In this document: positions 8,161-32,569 of the stretch, in pieces
Numbering within the stretch: the first letter of the stretch is position 1
Layout: every line of letters starts with the position of its first letter
Source of the DNA: Nocardia concava NBRC 100430
GTDB taxonomy: Bacteria > Actinomycetota > Actinomycetes > Mycobacteriales > Mycobacteriaceae
DNA: 64,000 nt
Reading direction: 5' to 3'
Assembly: GCF_000308815.1 (NCBI RefSeq)
Contig: NZ_BAFX01000017.1
Span: 1-64,000, forward strand
Notes under the pieces: model-generated
Seen by the model: only the letters and a program-made list of their open reading frames with translations
Told to the model about the DNA's origin: nothing
Databases searched by the model: none
Program-made: the position numbers and the translations under genes

Positions 8161-9060
8161 TCAGCAGTTGCTGTCCTGCGGGATCGGGACCGTGGGATCG
8201 AAGTAGTACTCCGCGCGATGCGCGGGCGGGGCGCCGGGCGTCGGAGGATTGCTGTAGTCGGGGGCCAGGTACCCCTTCTTCTCCAGGGTGCAGTTGACCG
8301 GATAGGCGTGGCCCTTCACATCGCCGATCCACATGCCCTGCGAGCCGTCGTCATAGGTCGAGTCCTCGACCCAGTCGTATTCGATCTCCTGCCGCACCAC
8401 GGTCACGATGTCCATCGCCGAGTACTCGGTGTTCTTCGGCGGGGTGAAGGCGTACGCGATCAGGTAGTTGGTGCGAATCGCCAACTCGCCCTTGTCGTTC
8501 AGTCCCGGAGTCATGGTGCCGTCGACCCGCGGTGAGACCGGCAGCAGCGGATATTCACGCGCTATCTTCTCGGTCACCCACCAACTGGCCGCCGGGTCCG
8601 CCAGCTTGGGCCGGATGTCCTCCACCTGATGTGTCGCCAGCAGCGCCAGCACCGGTTCCGCGTCGTAGGTTTCGAGCACGTGCCGGTCCAGGCGGGCCGC
8701 CACGATCAGGTTCTTGGCGCGATCCATCGCCGCGGCCACGGTCTCGGCCGAATACCGCCCGATCGCCGTCGCGGCGGGCGGCTGGATGCCGGCCGCGCCC
8801 TCCTGCCAGACCGCGGCGGGAGTGTTGTCGAAGGGATGGTTCGGGTCCACGCGTTTGATGTCGTTCACCGTGGGTGTGGTGCCGGTGCTCGCCGAGGGCC
8901 GGGTATCGCAGGCGGCGAGCACGGCGTAGGCCAGCAGGATCACGACGGCCATGACGCAGATCGCCAGTGTCAAAGGGCCCGGCAGCCAGGAGGGATAGGA
9001 GCGCCGCGGCCGTCGCCCCGCACGGCCGTCGTCGTAATGGCCCGATGGAACCTCGTACAT
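8161..9060 (-). CDS. Hypothetical single-pass membrane protein
   Basis: 299 residues. A 27-residue polar N-terminus rich in Arg, Pro and Gly is followed by one membrane helix (about residues 29-51, LTLAICVMAVVILLAYAVLA) ending in a cysteine, and then an extracytoplasmic domain to the end, with WIGDVKGHAYPVNCTLEKKG and a terminal cysteine. No catalytic signature is visible. It is transcribed away from glyS. I do not recognise the family; it looks like a Nocardia-type envelope protein. Confidence 0.6.
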   Translation of the reverse strand: MYEVPSGHYDDGRAGRRPRRSYPSWLPGPLTLAICVMAVVILLAYAVLAACDTRPSASTGTTPTVNDIKRVDPNHPFDNTPAAVWQEGAAGIQPPAATAIGRYSAETVAAAMDRAKNLIVAARLDRHVLETYDAEPVLALLATHQVEDIRPKLADPAASWWVTEKIAREYPLLPVSPRVDGTMTPGLNDKGELAIRTNYLIAYAFTPPKNTEYSAMDIVTVVRQEIEYDWVEDSTYDDGSQGMWIGDVKGHAYPVNCTLEKKGYLAPDYSNPPTPGAPPAHRAEYYFDPTVPIPQDSNC

Positions 9061-9226
9061 GGCCGCCCCCCCGCCTGTTGTGTTGTGGTTCGTCCACTAT
9101 GGCGGGTCATGATCAGCCCTGCATCCCCAGCTTGTAGGGGCACTGGGTGCAAAGTCGATTGCCCCGGACCGATAGTCTGGTGTCAATCCTTTGCAATCTT
9201 CCGGACACGGATGGAGAAACGTTCAA

Positions 9227-10618
9227 GTGGCACCCAAGTCGAAGGTGGACACCGTCGCCAATCTCGCCAAGCGTCGGGGTCTCGTGTACCCGAGCGGTGA
9301 GATTTACGGCGGAACGAGGTCGGCCTGGGATTACGGTCCGCTGGGCGTGGAGCTCAAGGAGAACATCAAGCGGCAGTGGTGGCGGTCCATGGTGACCAGC
9401 CGCGACGACGTGGTCGGTCTCGACTCGTCGATCATCCTGCCGCGTCAGGTGTGGGTGGCCTCGGGCCACGTCGCGGTGTTCAACGACCCGCTGGTGGAAT
9501 GCCTCAACTGCCACAAGCGGCACCGGCAGGACCACCTGCAGGAGGCGTACGCCGAGAAGAACAAGATCGACGACCCGGATTCGGTCCCGATGGACAAGAT
9601 CGTGTGCCCGGACTGCGGCACCGTCGGCCAGTGGACCGAGCCCAAGGACTTCAACATGATGCTGAAGACCTACCTGGGCCCGGTGGAATCCGAAGAGGGC
9701 ATGCACTACCTGCGTCCGGAGACCGCGCAGGGCATCTTCGTCAACTACAAGAACGTCGAGACCACCGCGCGCAAGAAGCCGCCGTTCGGCATCGCGCAGA
9801 TCGGCAAGTCGTTCCGCAACGAGATCACGCCGGGCAATTTCATCTTCCGGACCCGCGAGTTCGAGCAGATGGAGATGGAGTTCTTCGTCAAGCCGGGCGA
9901 GGACGAGCAGTGGCATCAGTACTGGATCGACACCCGCATGGCCTGGTACACCGATCTGGGCATCGATCCGGAGAACCTGCGGCTCTACGAGCACCCGAAG
10001 GAGAAGCTCTCGCACTACTCCACCCGCACGGTGGACATCGAGTACCGCTTCCGCTTCCAGGGCAGCGAGTGGGGTGAGCTCGAGGGCGTAGCCAACCGCA
10101 CCGACTTCGACCTGAAGACCCACTCCGAGCATTCCGGCACGGATCTGGTGCACATCGACCAGAACTCGGGCGAGCGCTACACCCCGTACGTGATCGAGCC
10201 GGCGGCCGGTCTGACCCGTTCGCTGATGGCGTTCCTGGTGGATGCGTACCACGAGGAAGAGGTGCCGACGGCCAAGGGCACCATGGAGACTCGCACCACT
10301 CTGCGCCTGGATCCGCGGCTCGCGCCTGTCAAGGCGGCTGTCCTGCCGCTGTCGCGCAATGCGGACCTCTCGCCCAAGGCGAAGGACCTCGCCGCGCGGC
10401 TGCGCAAGAACTGGAATGTGGACTTCGACGACGCCGGTGCGATCGGTCGCCGCTACCGTCGCCAGGACGAGATCGGCACCCCGTTCTGCATCACGGTCGA
10501 CTTCGACACGCTGGAGGACCAGGCGGTCACCGTGCGCGAGCGGGACTCGATGGCCCAGGAGCGGGTCGCGCTGGATCAGGTCGAGGGCTACCTGGCGGCA
10601 CGGCTGATCGGGGCCTGA
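9227..10618 (+). CDS. glyS: Glycyl-tRNA synthetase
   Basis: 463 residues, class II, alpha2-type. It charges tRNA-Gly. [20 protein letters not shown] at the N-terminus, two zinc cysteine pairs (CLNC and CPDC), motif 2 around [20 protein letters not shown] and motif 3 RSLMAFL are all present. The GTG at 9227 gives the family's normal N-terminus; the ATG at 9191 in the same frame adds 12 residues with no similarity. It is followed by a textbook terminator, behind which the accessory biosynthetic island starts. Confidence 0.95.
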   Translation: MAPKSKVDTVANLAKRRGLVYPSGEIYGGTRSAWDYGPLGVELKENIKRQWWRSMVTSRDDVVGLDSSIILPRQVWVASGHVAVFNDPLVECLNCHKRHRQDHLQEAYAEKNKIDDPDSVPMDKIVCPDCGTVGQWTEPKDFNMMLKTYLGPVESEEGMHYLRPETAQGIFVNYKNVETTARKKPPFGIAQIGKSFRNEITPGNFIFRTREFEQMEMEFFVKPGEDEQWHQYWIDTRMAWYTDLGIDPENLRLYEHPKEKLSHYSTRTVDIEYRFRFQGSEWGELEGVANRTDFDLKTHSEHSGTDLVHIDQNSGERYTPYVIEPAAGLTRSLMAFLVDAYHEEEVPTAKGTMETRTTLRLDPRLAPVKAAVLPLSRNADLSPKAKDLAARLRKNWNVDFDDAGAIGRRYRRQDEIGTPFCITVDFDTLEDQAVTVRERDSMAQERVALDQVEGYLAARLIGA

Positions 10619-10632
10619 TACAAAGCTCGTAG

Positions 10633-10663
10633 AAAAGACCGGTCAATGCCTGACCGGTCTTTT
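10633..10663 (+). terminator. glyS rho-independent terminator
   Basis: AAAAGACCGGTCA and TGACCGGTCTTTT form a perfect 13-bp stem around ATGCC, followed by CTTTATC. From the loop onward (10645) this sequence is duplicated after the multicopper oxidase at 13569, where only the right half of the stem remains. Confidence 0.95.
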
Positions 10664-11468
10664 CTTTATCCCTTTGCCCCCGAAATTCGGGGCGGCGTAG
10701 AGAAATTGGGTACCGGGCTACTCGTGTTAACGGCCCATGACCGGCGCACTATTTAGGGTGTATGGATTCGGCACCCTCTTGTGCCGTATCTCGATCATCC
10801 GAGGTGAGTCATGAGCGAGCGTGTTATCGGCCCCCGCTCGGGGCTGCAATGGGTTCCTTTGGGGGACACCGTTTTGGGGGAGACCGGATCATCGTGCCCA
10901 GCCGCCAAGTCCACGGTGGCGGCTTTTCGATCTTGGGCTGATTCCTTTCTGACCCAACCCAGTGACGAGCTGGGCAGGGACGGACCGGTATGCCCGTACG
11001 TCAAGCCGTCGCTGCGGCGCAATCTGCTCTGGATGGCCCAGGTCCCGGCGGCGCGGCCGCGACCGATGTGGGTACGGGCCATCATCCGGGACGCAATGGA
11101 GCTATATCCCGAACTGCCTACGGGGAACGGCAGTTCCAGCTCCGTGTTGCGTTCGATGATCACCGTATTTCCGAATATGACGGATTATACGCTGATCGAT
11201 GAAATCCACTCCGAATTCAAGAGCAAGTTCGTCGAGCGCGGGGTAATGCTCGGTCAGTTTTATCCGGGCTGTGACCAACCGGGCTTGTGGAACAAGGATT
11301 TTCGGCCATTGGACGCGCCGCTGCCGATGCTGGTGGTGCGGTCCATGATGACGACCGATTTCCCATTCCTGCTCGACAAACCGGAATGGGCGGACGCTTA
11401 TGTGCGCAAGTTCGCACCGACGTTGCCCGCGCATGTGCGGTCGGTCATGGTGGGGCGCTTGACTTCTC
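10645..11468 (+). repeat. Duplicated block, copy 1 (half terminator, promoter region, unknown gene)
   Basis: About 820 nt that recur at 13569-14388. Homology starts inside the glyS terminator loop (AATGCCTGA), runs through the shared upstream region and ends near the 3' end of the gene at GTGGGGCGCTTGAC. Several stretches, such as the last 30 nt before the start codon and the first 60 nt of the gene, are identical or almost so. Confidence 0.9.
10664..10810 (+). promoter_or_regulatory. Regulatory region of paralogue A
   Basis: Contains a palindrome CCCCGAAATTCGGGG (10678-10692), then GTGTTAACGGCCCATGACCGG, in two parts, and the Shine-Dalgarno GAGGTGAG just before the ATG. The same elements recur before paralogue B. 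There the palindrome is changed but still pairs, which suggests selection for the hairpin. Confidence 0.6.
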
Positions 11469-11536
11469 GCCCCTCGTCGTGGGTTCCCGCCTACGAGGAG
11501 CGGCCCGAGGAGGAATCCTGCGCGACCAGCGGTTAG
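10811..11536 (+). CDS. Protein of unknown function, paralogue A (NRPS-associated)
   Basis: 241 residues, no signal peptide or membrane segments. It has a GRDGPVCPYV motif near residue 56, a helical middle (ELYPELPTGNGSSS), an LIDEIHSEFKSKFVERG helix and a GCDQPGLWNKDFRPLDAPLP segment. From memory this resembles the uncharacterised DUF6875-type proteins found beside peptide synthetase genes; no function is known to me. It is nearly identical to the product of 13735-14412 except for the last 25 residues, which are unrelated because the copy ends in a rearranged sequence. It may be an active duplicate or a decaying one. Confidence 0.8.
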   Translation: MSERVIGPRSGLQWVPLGDTVLGETGSSCPAAKSTVAAFRSWADSFLTQPSDELGRDGPVCPYVKPSLRRNLLWMAQVPAARPRPMWVRAIIRDAMELYPELPTGNGSSSSVLRSMITVFPNMTDYTLIDEIHSEFKSKFVERGVMLGQFYPGCDQPGLWNKDFRPLDAPLPMLVVRSMMTTDFPFLLDKPEWADAYVRKFAPTLPAHVRSVMVGRLTSRPSSWVPAYEERPEEESCATSG

Positions 11537-11605
11537 GTCCGGTGTGACGACGGTGATCAGGGTCGGGGTGTCCCATCACCGCACAAACGCCAGAACACAC
11601 CGCGG
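11537..11605 (+). pseudogene. Degraded NRPS condensation-domain fragment
   Basis: The 69 nt directly behind paralogue A match the NRPS gene at about 14786-14855. In a 43-nt core (TGATC-GGGTCGGGG-GTCCCATCACC pattern) I count six differences, and the match goes on through CCAGA-CACACC. In the NRPS this DNA encodes [10 protein letters not shown] up to the HHILIDG active-site motif of the first C domain. Here the frame is broken and only this piece remains, so an NRPS sequence once stood behind paralogue A as it now does behind paralogue B. Confidence 0.75.
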
Positions 11606-11715
11606 CGTCGGTTTATACGCAATCGGGTAACGATCACCACGAGGACCCGAGACGCCCGAGAGACCCGGGTACAGAATCGGAGAAGTCCGAGGACGGTCTA
11701 CACCGGGGGCGGATC

Positions 11716-13557
11716 ATGAGCGAGAACCTGCCGCGACGGGGGTTCCTGAAGGGGGCCCTGGCCCTGCTGGGCCTGGGGGTCGCCGCGACCGCACATGCCG
11801 ATCCGTCCCCGGTGCCGCCGCCTCCGCTGCCGATGCCGCGGCTGCCGTCCATGCCGCTGACTCCGCTGAACTACCACTCGCCGCCCTTGCAGCCCTTCGT
11901 GGATGAGCTTCCGATACCCGAAACCGTCCCGGCGGCAGGGGAATTGGCGGCGAGCTCCGCGATCCACCGCTATCACCGGGATCTTCCGGAGACTCGCAGC
12001 TGGGGCTACTCCCGGGAGATCCTGGGCCCGTGCCTGGAGGCGCGCCGGGATCGGCAGGCGCACATCGTTTTCCGCAACGATCTCGGCACGCACGTGATGG
12101 CCGAACACGTCGATCTGACCATGCACGGCGTGACCGAGCAGGACCGCACCGATCCGCGCTTCACCGTCCACCTGCACGGCGGGGTGAACTCCCCGGACTC
12201 GGACGGGCATCCGCTGATCGGCTGGCGCAACGGCGGGCGGCCGAGCTACACGTACTCGAATCGGCAAGAGGCGACGGCACTCTGGTACCACGACCACGCG
12301 ATGGGCATCACCCGCCTCAACATTCAGGCCGGGCTGGCCGGAATGTATTACATCCGGGACGAATTCGATACCGGCGAGGCCGACAACCCGCTCGGACTGC
12401 CCAGCGGCGAGTTCGAGATCCCGCTGATCGTGCAGGACCGCACCTTCAACGCGGACGGCACCGTGCAGCCCATGGTCGGGCTCTATCTTCCGCAGGGCTA
12501 CAACCAGTCCGGGCAACTGGGCGACGTGGCGTGCGTCAACGGGGTGGTGTGGCCGCGCCTGGAAGTACGCCGCACGCTCTACCGGTTCCGGCTGCTGAAC
12601 GGCTCGAATTCGCGGGCCTACGTGTTCACCTTCGCCAACGGCATGCCGATCTGGGCGATCGGGGGCGATCTCGGGCTGCTGGACGAACCCGTTCCCACGC
12701 CGACCATCCGGGTGAGCCCGGGCGAGCGCGTGGACCTGCTGGTGGACTTCAGCGGACTGCGCGACGGGGATGCGGTGGATCTGATCAATGTCGCGCTGAA
12801 CGACATCGGCAACACCTTCTTCATGGTCCCGGAGCTGCGCGACATCATGCGCTTCACGGTGGCCGGGGACGGCCCGCCCGCGGTCATTCCCACGACGTTG
12901 CGGGGCGGTCCCGGACTGCCCGAGCCGCTGGGCGAGCTGCCCGCGCCGGACTCGGTGCGCACCGTGACCCTGATGGGCTACAACGACGACGCCCGGATGG
13001 CGGCCGTCTTCCCGGGCATGGGGGTGCTCGACAATCTGCCGTTCCAGGGCACGGACATCGATATGGCCAAGGCCGGGGCCGTCGAGCAGTGGGACATCGT
13101 CAACACCACCTCCTTCGACCATCCCGTCCACATCCACCTGGCCCGGCTGCGCATCCTCGGCCGCCAGCCCATCCGGGCCTACGACTACTGGTATGCCGAT
13201 CAGCCGCCGGCCTTCGGCACCCGCTGGGCCCCTCCGGTCGACAACTTCACCGCGGGCCCGCTGCAGCCGCCCCCGGATTGGGAGAAGGGCTGGAAGGACA
13301 CCGTCGAATGCCCGACCGAGGCCGTCACCCGGGTGCTGGTGCGCTGGCCCACGGTCGCGGAGCTCGGCTTCGACCCGGACAGTCCCGTCCGGGTGCCGCC
13401 GGGCGCCGAGGCCATGTCCCCGACCGGGGATATGGCCATGTCCGGGATGGGGGAGCACGGTCCAGGGCACGAGGAGATCCGCGGTTACGTCTGGCACTGC
13501 CACAATCTCGATCACGCCGACCACGACATGATGCAGCAGATACGCGTGTTGCGTTGA
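11716..13557 (+). CDS. Tat-exported multicopper oxidase (CotA / phenoxazinone synthase-like)
   Basis: 613 residues. Twin-arginine signal LPRRGFLKGALALLGLG, cleavage near AHADP. All four copper-site motifs are present: HLHGG (152-156), WYHDHA (His 192 and 194), HPVHIHL (469-475) and WHCHNLDHADHDMM (His 594 to Met 606), giving the type 1 copper with axial methionine plus the trinuclear centre. It oxidises phenols, metals or bilirubin-like compounds with O2. A short Met/His-rich stretch (MSPTGDMAMSGMGEHG) precedes the last motif, as in copper-tolerance oxidases. It is flanked by the two duplicated blocks; whether it serves the NRPS product or copper defence is open. Confidence 0.9.
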   Translation: MSENLPRRGFLKGALALLGLGVAATAHADPSPVPPPPLPMPRLPSMPLTPLNYHSPPLQPFVDELPIPETVPAAGELAASSAIHRYHRDLPETRSWGYSREILGPCLEARRDRQAHIVFRNDLGTHVMAEHVDLTMHGVTEQDRTDPRFTVHLHGGVNSPDSDGHPLIGWRNGGRPSYTYSNRQEATALWYHDHAMGITRLNIQAGLAGMYYIRDEFDTGEADNPLGLPSGEFEIPLIVQDRTFNADGTVQPMVGLYLPQGYNQSGQLGDVACVNGVVWPRLEVRRTLYRFRLLNGSNSRAYVFTFANGMPIWAIGGDLGLLDEPVPTPTIRVSPGERVDLLVDFSGLRDGDAVDLINVALNDIGNTFFMVPELRDIMRFTVAGDGPPAVIPTTLRGGPGLPEPLGELPAPDSVRTVTLMGYNDDARMAAVFPGMGVLDNLPFQGTDIDMAKAGAVEQWDIVNTTSFDHPVHIHLARLRILGRQPIRAYDYWYADQPPAFGTRWAPPVDNFTAGPLQPPPDWEKGWKDTVECPTEAVTRVLVRWPTVAELGFDPDSPVRVPPGAEAMSPTGDMAMSGMGEHGPGHEEIRGYVWHCHNLDHADHDMMQQIRVLR

Positions 13558-13568
13558 TCGCTCCGGGT

Positions 13569-14388
13569 AATGCCTGAACGGTCGCTTCTTAATGGCCTGC
13601 CCCCCGAAATAGGGGGCGGTGGAGACAAATTGGGTAGTGCACTACTCGTGTTAACGGCCCATGACCGGAGCACCATTTATGTATGTGGGCAACGGCGCCT
13701 TGTTCTGCCGTAGCTCGATCATCCGAGGTGAGTCATGAGCGAGCGTGTTATCGGCCCCCGCTCGGGGCTGCAATGGGTTCCTTTGGGGGACACCGCTTTG
13801 GGGGATACCGCATCGTGCCCGGCCGCCCGGCCGACGGTCGCGGCATTTCGATCTTGGGCCGATTCCTTTTTGACCCGGCCCAGCGACGATCTGGGCCGAG
13901 ACGGGCCGGTCTGCCCGTATGTGAAGCCGTCGCTGCGGCGCGGTCTGCTGTGGTTGGCGCAGGTCCCGGCGGTGCGACCGCGGCCGGAATGGGTACGCGC
14001 GATTCTGTCCGATGCGCTGGAGCTCTATCCCGAACTGCCCACGGGGAATGGCAGTTCCACATCGGTATTGCGCGGATTGATCATGGTATTCCCGAATTTG
14101 ACCGATTATACGCTCATCGATGAGATGCACGCGGAATTCAAGAGCAAGTTCGTCGAACGCGGCATCATGCTGGGGCAATTTTATCCGGGCTGTGACCAAC
14201 CGGGATTGTGGAACAAGGATTTTCGCCCCTTGGACGCACCGCTGCCCATGCTGGTGGTGCGCTCGATGATGACGACCGATCTGCCGTTCCTGCTGGATCG
14301 ACCGGAGTGGACCGACGCGTATGTGCGCAAGTTCGCGCCGTCGGTGCCCGCGCACGTGCGCGCGGTCATGGTGGGGCGCTTGACATCC
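13569..14388 (+). repeat. Duplicated block, copy 2
   Basis: Counterpart of 10645-11468. It starts 12 nt behind the oxidase stop with AATGCCTGAACGGTC, a relic of the right half of the glyS terminator, which shows that this copy was derived from a sequence that followed glyS. Confidence 0.9.
13584..13734 (+). promoter_or_regulatory. Regulatory region of paralogue B and the NRPS
   Basis: Carries the hairpin GCCCCC-CGAAATA-GGGGGC (13599-13617), the conserved ACTCGTGTTAACGGCCCATG, and a CGATCATCCGAGGTGAGTC stretch leading to the ATG. As no other promoter candidate lies between paralogue B and the NRPS, this region probably drives both. I could not assign -35 and -10 boxes with certainty. Confidence 0.55.
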
Positions 14389-14412
14389 GGACTTTCCGTT
14401 ACCAGCAGGTAG
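13735..14412 (+). CDS. Protein of unknown function, paralogue B (NRPS-associated)
   Basis: 225 residues, closely similar to the product of 10811-11536 along residues 1-216 and then ending in GLSVTSR. It shares the GRDGPVCPYV motif and the GCDQPGLWNKDFRPLDAP segment. The stop lies 6 nt before the NRPS start, so the two are translationally linked and the protein is probably needed for, or made along with, the peptide. Similar to DUF6875-type proteins as I remember them. No function can be given. Confidence 0.85.
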   Translation: MSERVIGPRSGLQWVPLGDTALGDTASCPAARPTVAAFRSWADSFLTRPSDDLGRDGPVCPYVKPSLRRGLLWLAQVPAVRPRPEWVRAILSDALELYPELPTGNGSSTSVLRGLIMVFPNLTDYTLIDEMHAEFKSKFVERGIMLGQFYPGCDQPGLWNKDFRPLDAPLPMLVVRSMMTTDLPFLLDRPEWTDAYVRKFAPSVPAHVRAVMVGRLTSGLSVTSR

Positions 14413-14418
14413 GCAAGC

Positions 14419-30945
<16,527 letters not shown>

Positions 30946-31034
30946 ATCCGCGCGCCCCGATGCCCGGTGGCCACCCCCTCGACTGGGGAAGAATGGTCGC
31001 TGGAAACCCGGACGGCTACGGAAGGTTCGAGCAG

Positions 31035-32495
31035 GTGTCGGTTAACGGGCGGGTGTCGGTGGAGAAGAAGAAGCGGCTGCTGGGGGCGGCGGCCGTCGGA
31101 CTGGGTGCGCTCGGCGCGGGCGAATTGATCGCCGCGGCGCGGGGCGGCTCCCTGCTCGACGGCATCGGGCGGCTGGCCGCCGACTACGCGCCCGTCCAGG
31201 TGGTCGAGACCATGGTGGCCCGGGCGGGGGAGCACGACAAGGAGATGACGCGCCTCGGCGTCGCCCTCTGGGGCGTCGCGGCCGCGGCCGGAATGGCCTT
31301 GCTACCGCACCGATTGCGCACTCCCGCCGCCGCGGCCTTCGGCGCCGGAACAGCGGCAGCGGCCCTGCGCAGCGCCAACCGGTCGGTACCCGGAGCGCTG
31401 GGCGGCGTGGCCGCCGCGGCCGTCCTCCGCTCCGGCCTGAAACGCCAACCCTCCGGACTCGGTGGTGAATTCCTCTGGGCCGCAGCCGGAATCGGCATGC
31501 TCGGCGCCGCCGAGGCCCTGGTGCGCCGCGAGGACCAGCGCCACACCGAGCGGGTCCGCCGCATCGGCCCGATGGGCTCGCACGCCCCGGTCCCCGAGGA
31601 CGGCATCGGCAGCGAGCCGGGCCTGTCACCCTTGATCACGACGACGAGCAAATTCTATGTGGCGGACGTGAATTCGCGTCCCCCGCGCATCGACCCCGCC
31701 CAGTGGCGGCTGTCCATCGACGGCCTGGTCGCCCATCGGCTGCGCCTGTCGCTGGCCGACCTGGCCGAGCAGGCCGTCGAATTCGACGCCGTCATGGTGT
31801 GCGTGCACAACACCGTCGGCTCCGGCCGCTGCGGCAATGCCCGCTGGTTCGGCGTCCCGCTCACCGCTTTGCTCGAGCACGCCGTCCCCGAATCCGGGGC
31901 CACCCGCCTGGTCACCCGCGCTGTCGACGGCTACACCATCTCCCTGCCGCTGGAACCCCTGCGCACCGGCGAATGGCCCGGCTACCTGGTCATCGGCATG
32001 AACGGCGCACCGCTGCCGCCCGAACACGGCTTCCCCGCACGGGTTTTCGTCCCGGGCATCTACGGCCAATACTCCGGCGCGAAGTGGATCACCCAGCTCG
32101 AACTCGCCGACGACACCCACGTCGACTACTGGTGGAAGCGCGGCTGGCCCGCCGAGCCGCTGTGGGTGCGCCCCCAGGCCCGCATCGACGTGGCCACCGA
32201 CCGCTCCTCCGGCTCCGGCAAGTTCACCGTCGCGGGCGTGGCCTGGGCGCCCCCGTACGGCGTCGCGGGCGTCGAGATCCGCATCGACGAAACCGACTGG
32301 CTCCCGGTCGAACTCGGCTCCGAACTCGCCCCCGCCGCCTGGCGTCGCTGGCGCACCATCGTGGACCTCCCGCCCGGCCCGCACACCATCCAGGCCCGCG
32401 TCACCAGCCGCTCCGGCACGGTCCAGGACCCCGACGACCGGCCACCCTTCCCGCTCGGCCCCGGCGGCCTGCACACGGTCAGCGTGACGGCCTGA
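31035..32495 (+). CDS. Membrane-anchored molybdopterin oxidoreductase (sulfite oxidase / YedY-like)
   Basis: 486 residues. N-terminal part (about residues 1-180) is Ala/Gly-rich with several hydrophobic helices (LLGAAAVGLGALGAGELIA and others). The C-terminal part is a molybdopterin-binding oxidoreductase: WRLSIDGLV, then DAVMVCVHNTVGSGRCGNAR with the probable molybdenum-ligand Cys in MVCVHN, GFPARVFVPGIYGQYSGAKW, and a C-terminal immunoglobulin-like dimerisation domain (GVAWAPPYGVAGVEIRIDE). Similar actinobacterial proteins include Rv0218. The GTG at 31035 is chosen for GGAAGG nine nucleotides upstream. Substrate unknown. Confidence 0.8.
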   Translation: MSVNGRVSVEKKKRLLGAAAVGLGALGAGELIAAARGGSLLDGIGRLAADYAPVQVVETMVARAGEHDKEMTRLGVALWGVAAAAGMALLPHRLRTPAAAAFGAGTAAAALRSANRSVPGALGGVAAAAVLRSGLKRQPSGLGGEFLWAAAGIGMLGAAEALVRREDQRHTERVRRIGPMGSHAPVPEDGIGSEPGLSPLITTTSKFYVADVNSRPPRIDPAQWRLSIDGLVAHRLRLSLADLAEQAVEFDAVMVCVHNTVGSGRCGNARWFGVPLTALLEHAVPESGATRLVTRAVDGYTISLPLEPLRTGEWPGYLVIGMNGAPLPPEHGFPARVFVPGIYGQYSGAKWITQLELADDTHVDYWWKRGWPAEPLWVRPQARIDVATDRSSGSGKFTVAGVAWAPPYGVAGVEIRIDETDWLPVELGSELAPAAWRRWRTIVDLPPGPHTIQARVTSRSGTVQDPDDRPPFPLGPGGLHTVSVTA

Positions 32496-32517
32496 GTCGA
32501 ATCCCTGACCTGCGGGT

Positions 32518-32533
32518 CATGACATCCGTCATG
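32518..32533. promoter_or_regulatory. Perfect inverted repeat upstream of the two-component genes
   Basis: CATGAC-ATCC-GTCATG is a perfect 6-4-6 inverted repeat 36 nt before the chosen kinase start. It is a good candidate for autoregulatory binding by the NarL-type response regulator encoded at 33703. It contains two ATG codons in the kinase frame, which I do not use as starts. Confidence 0.6.
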
Positions 32534-32569
32534 CGGGCGGCGCCGGTCGGGCGGGTAGCGTCCGGTGCT

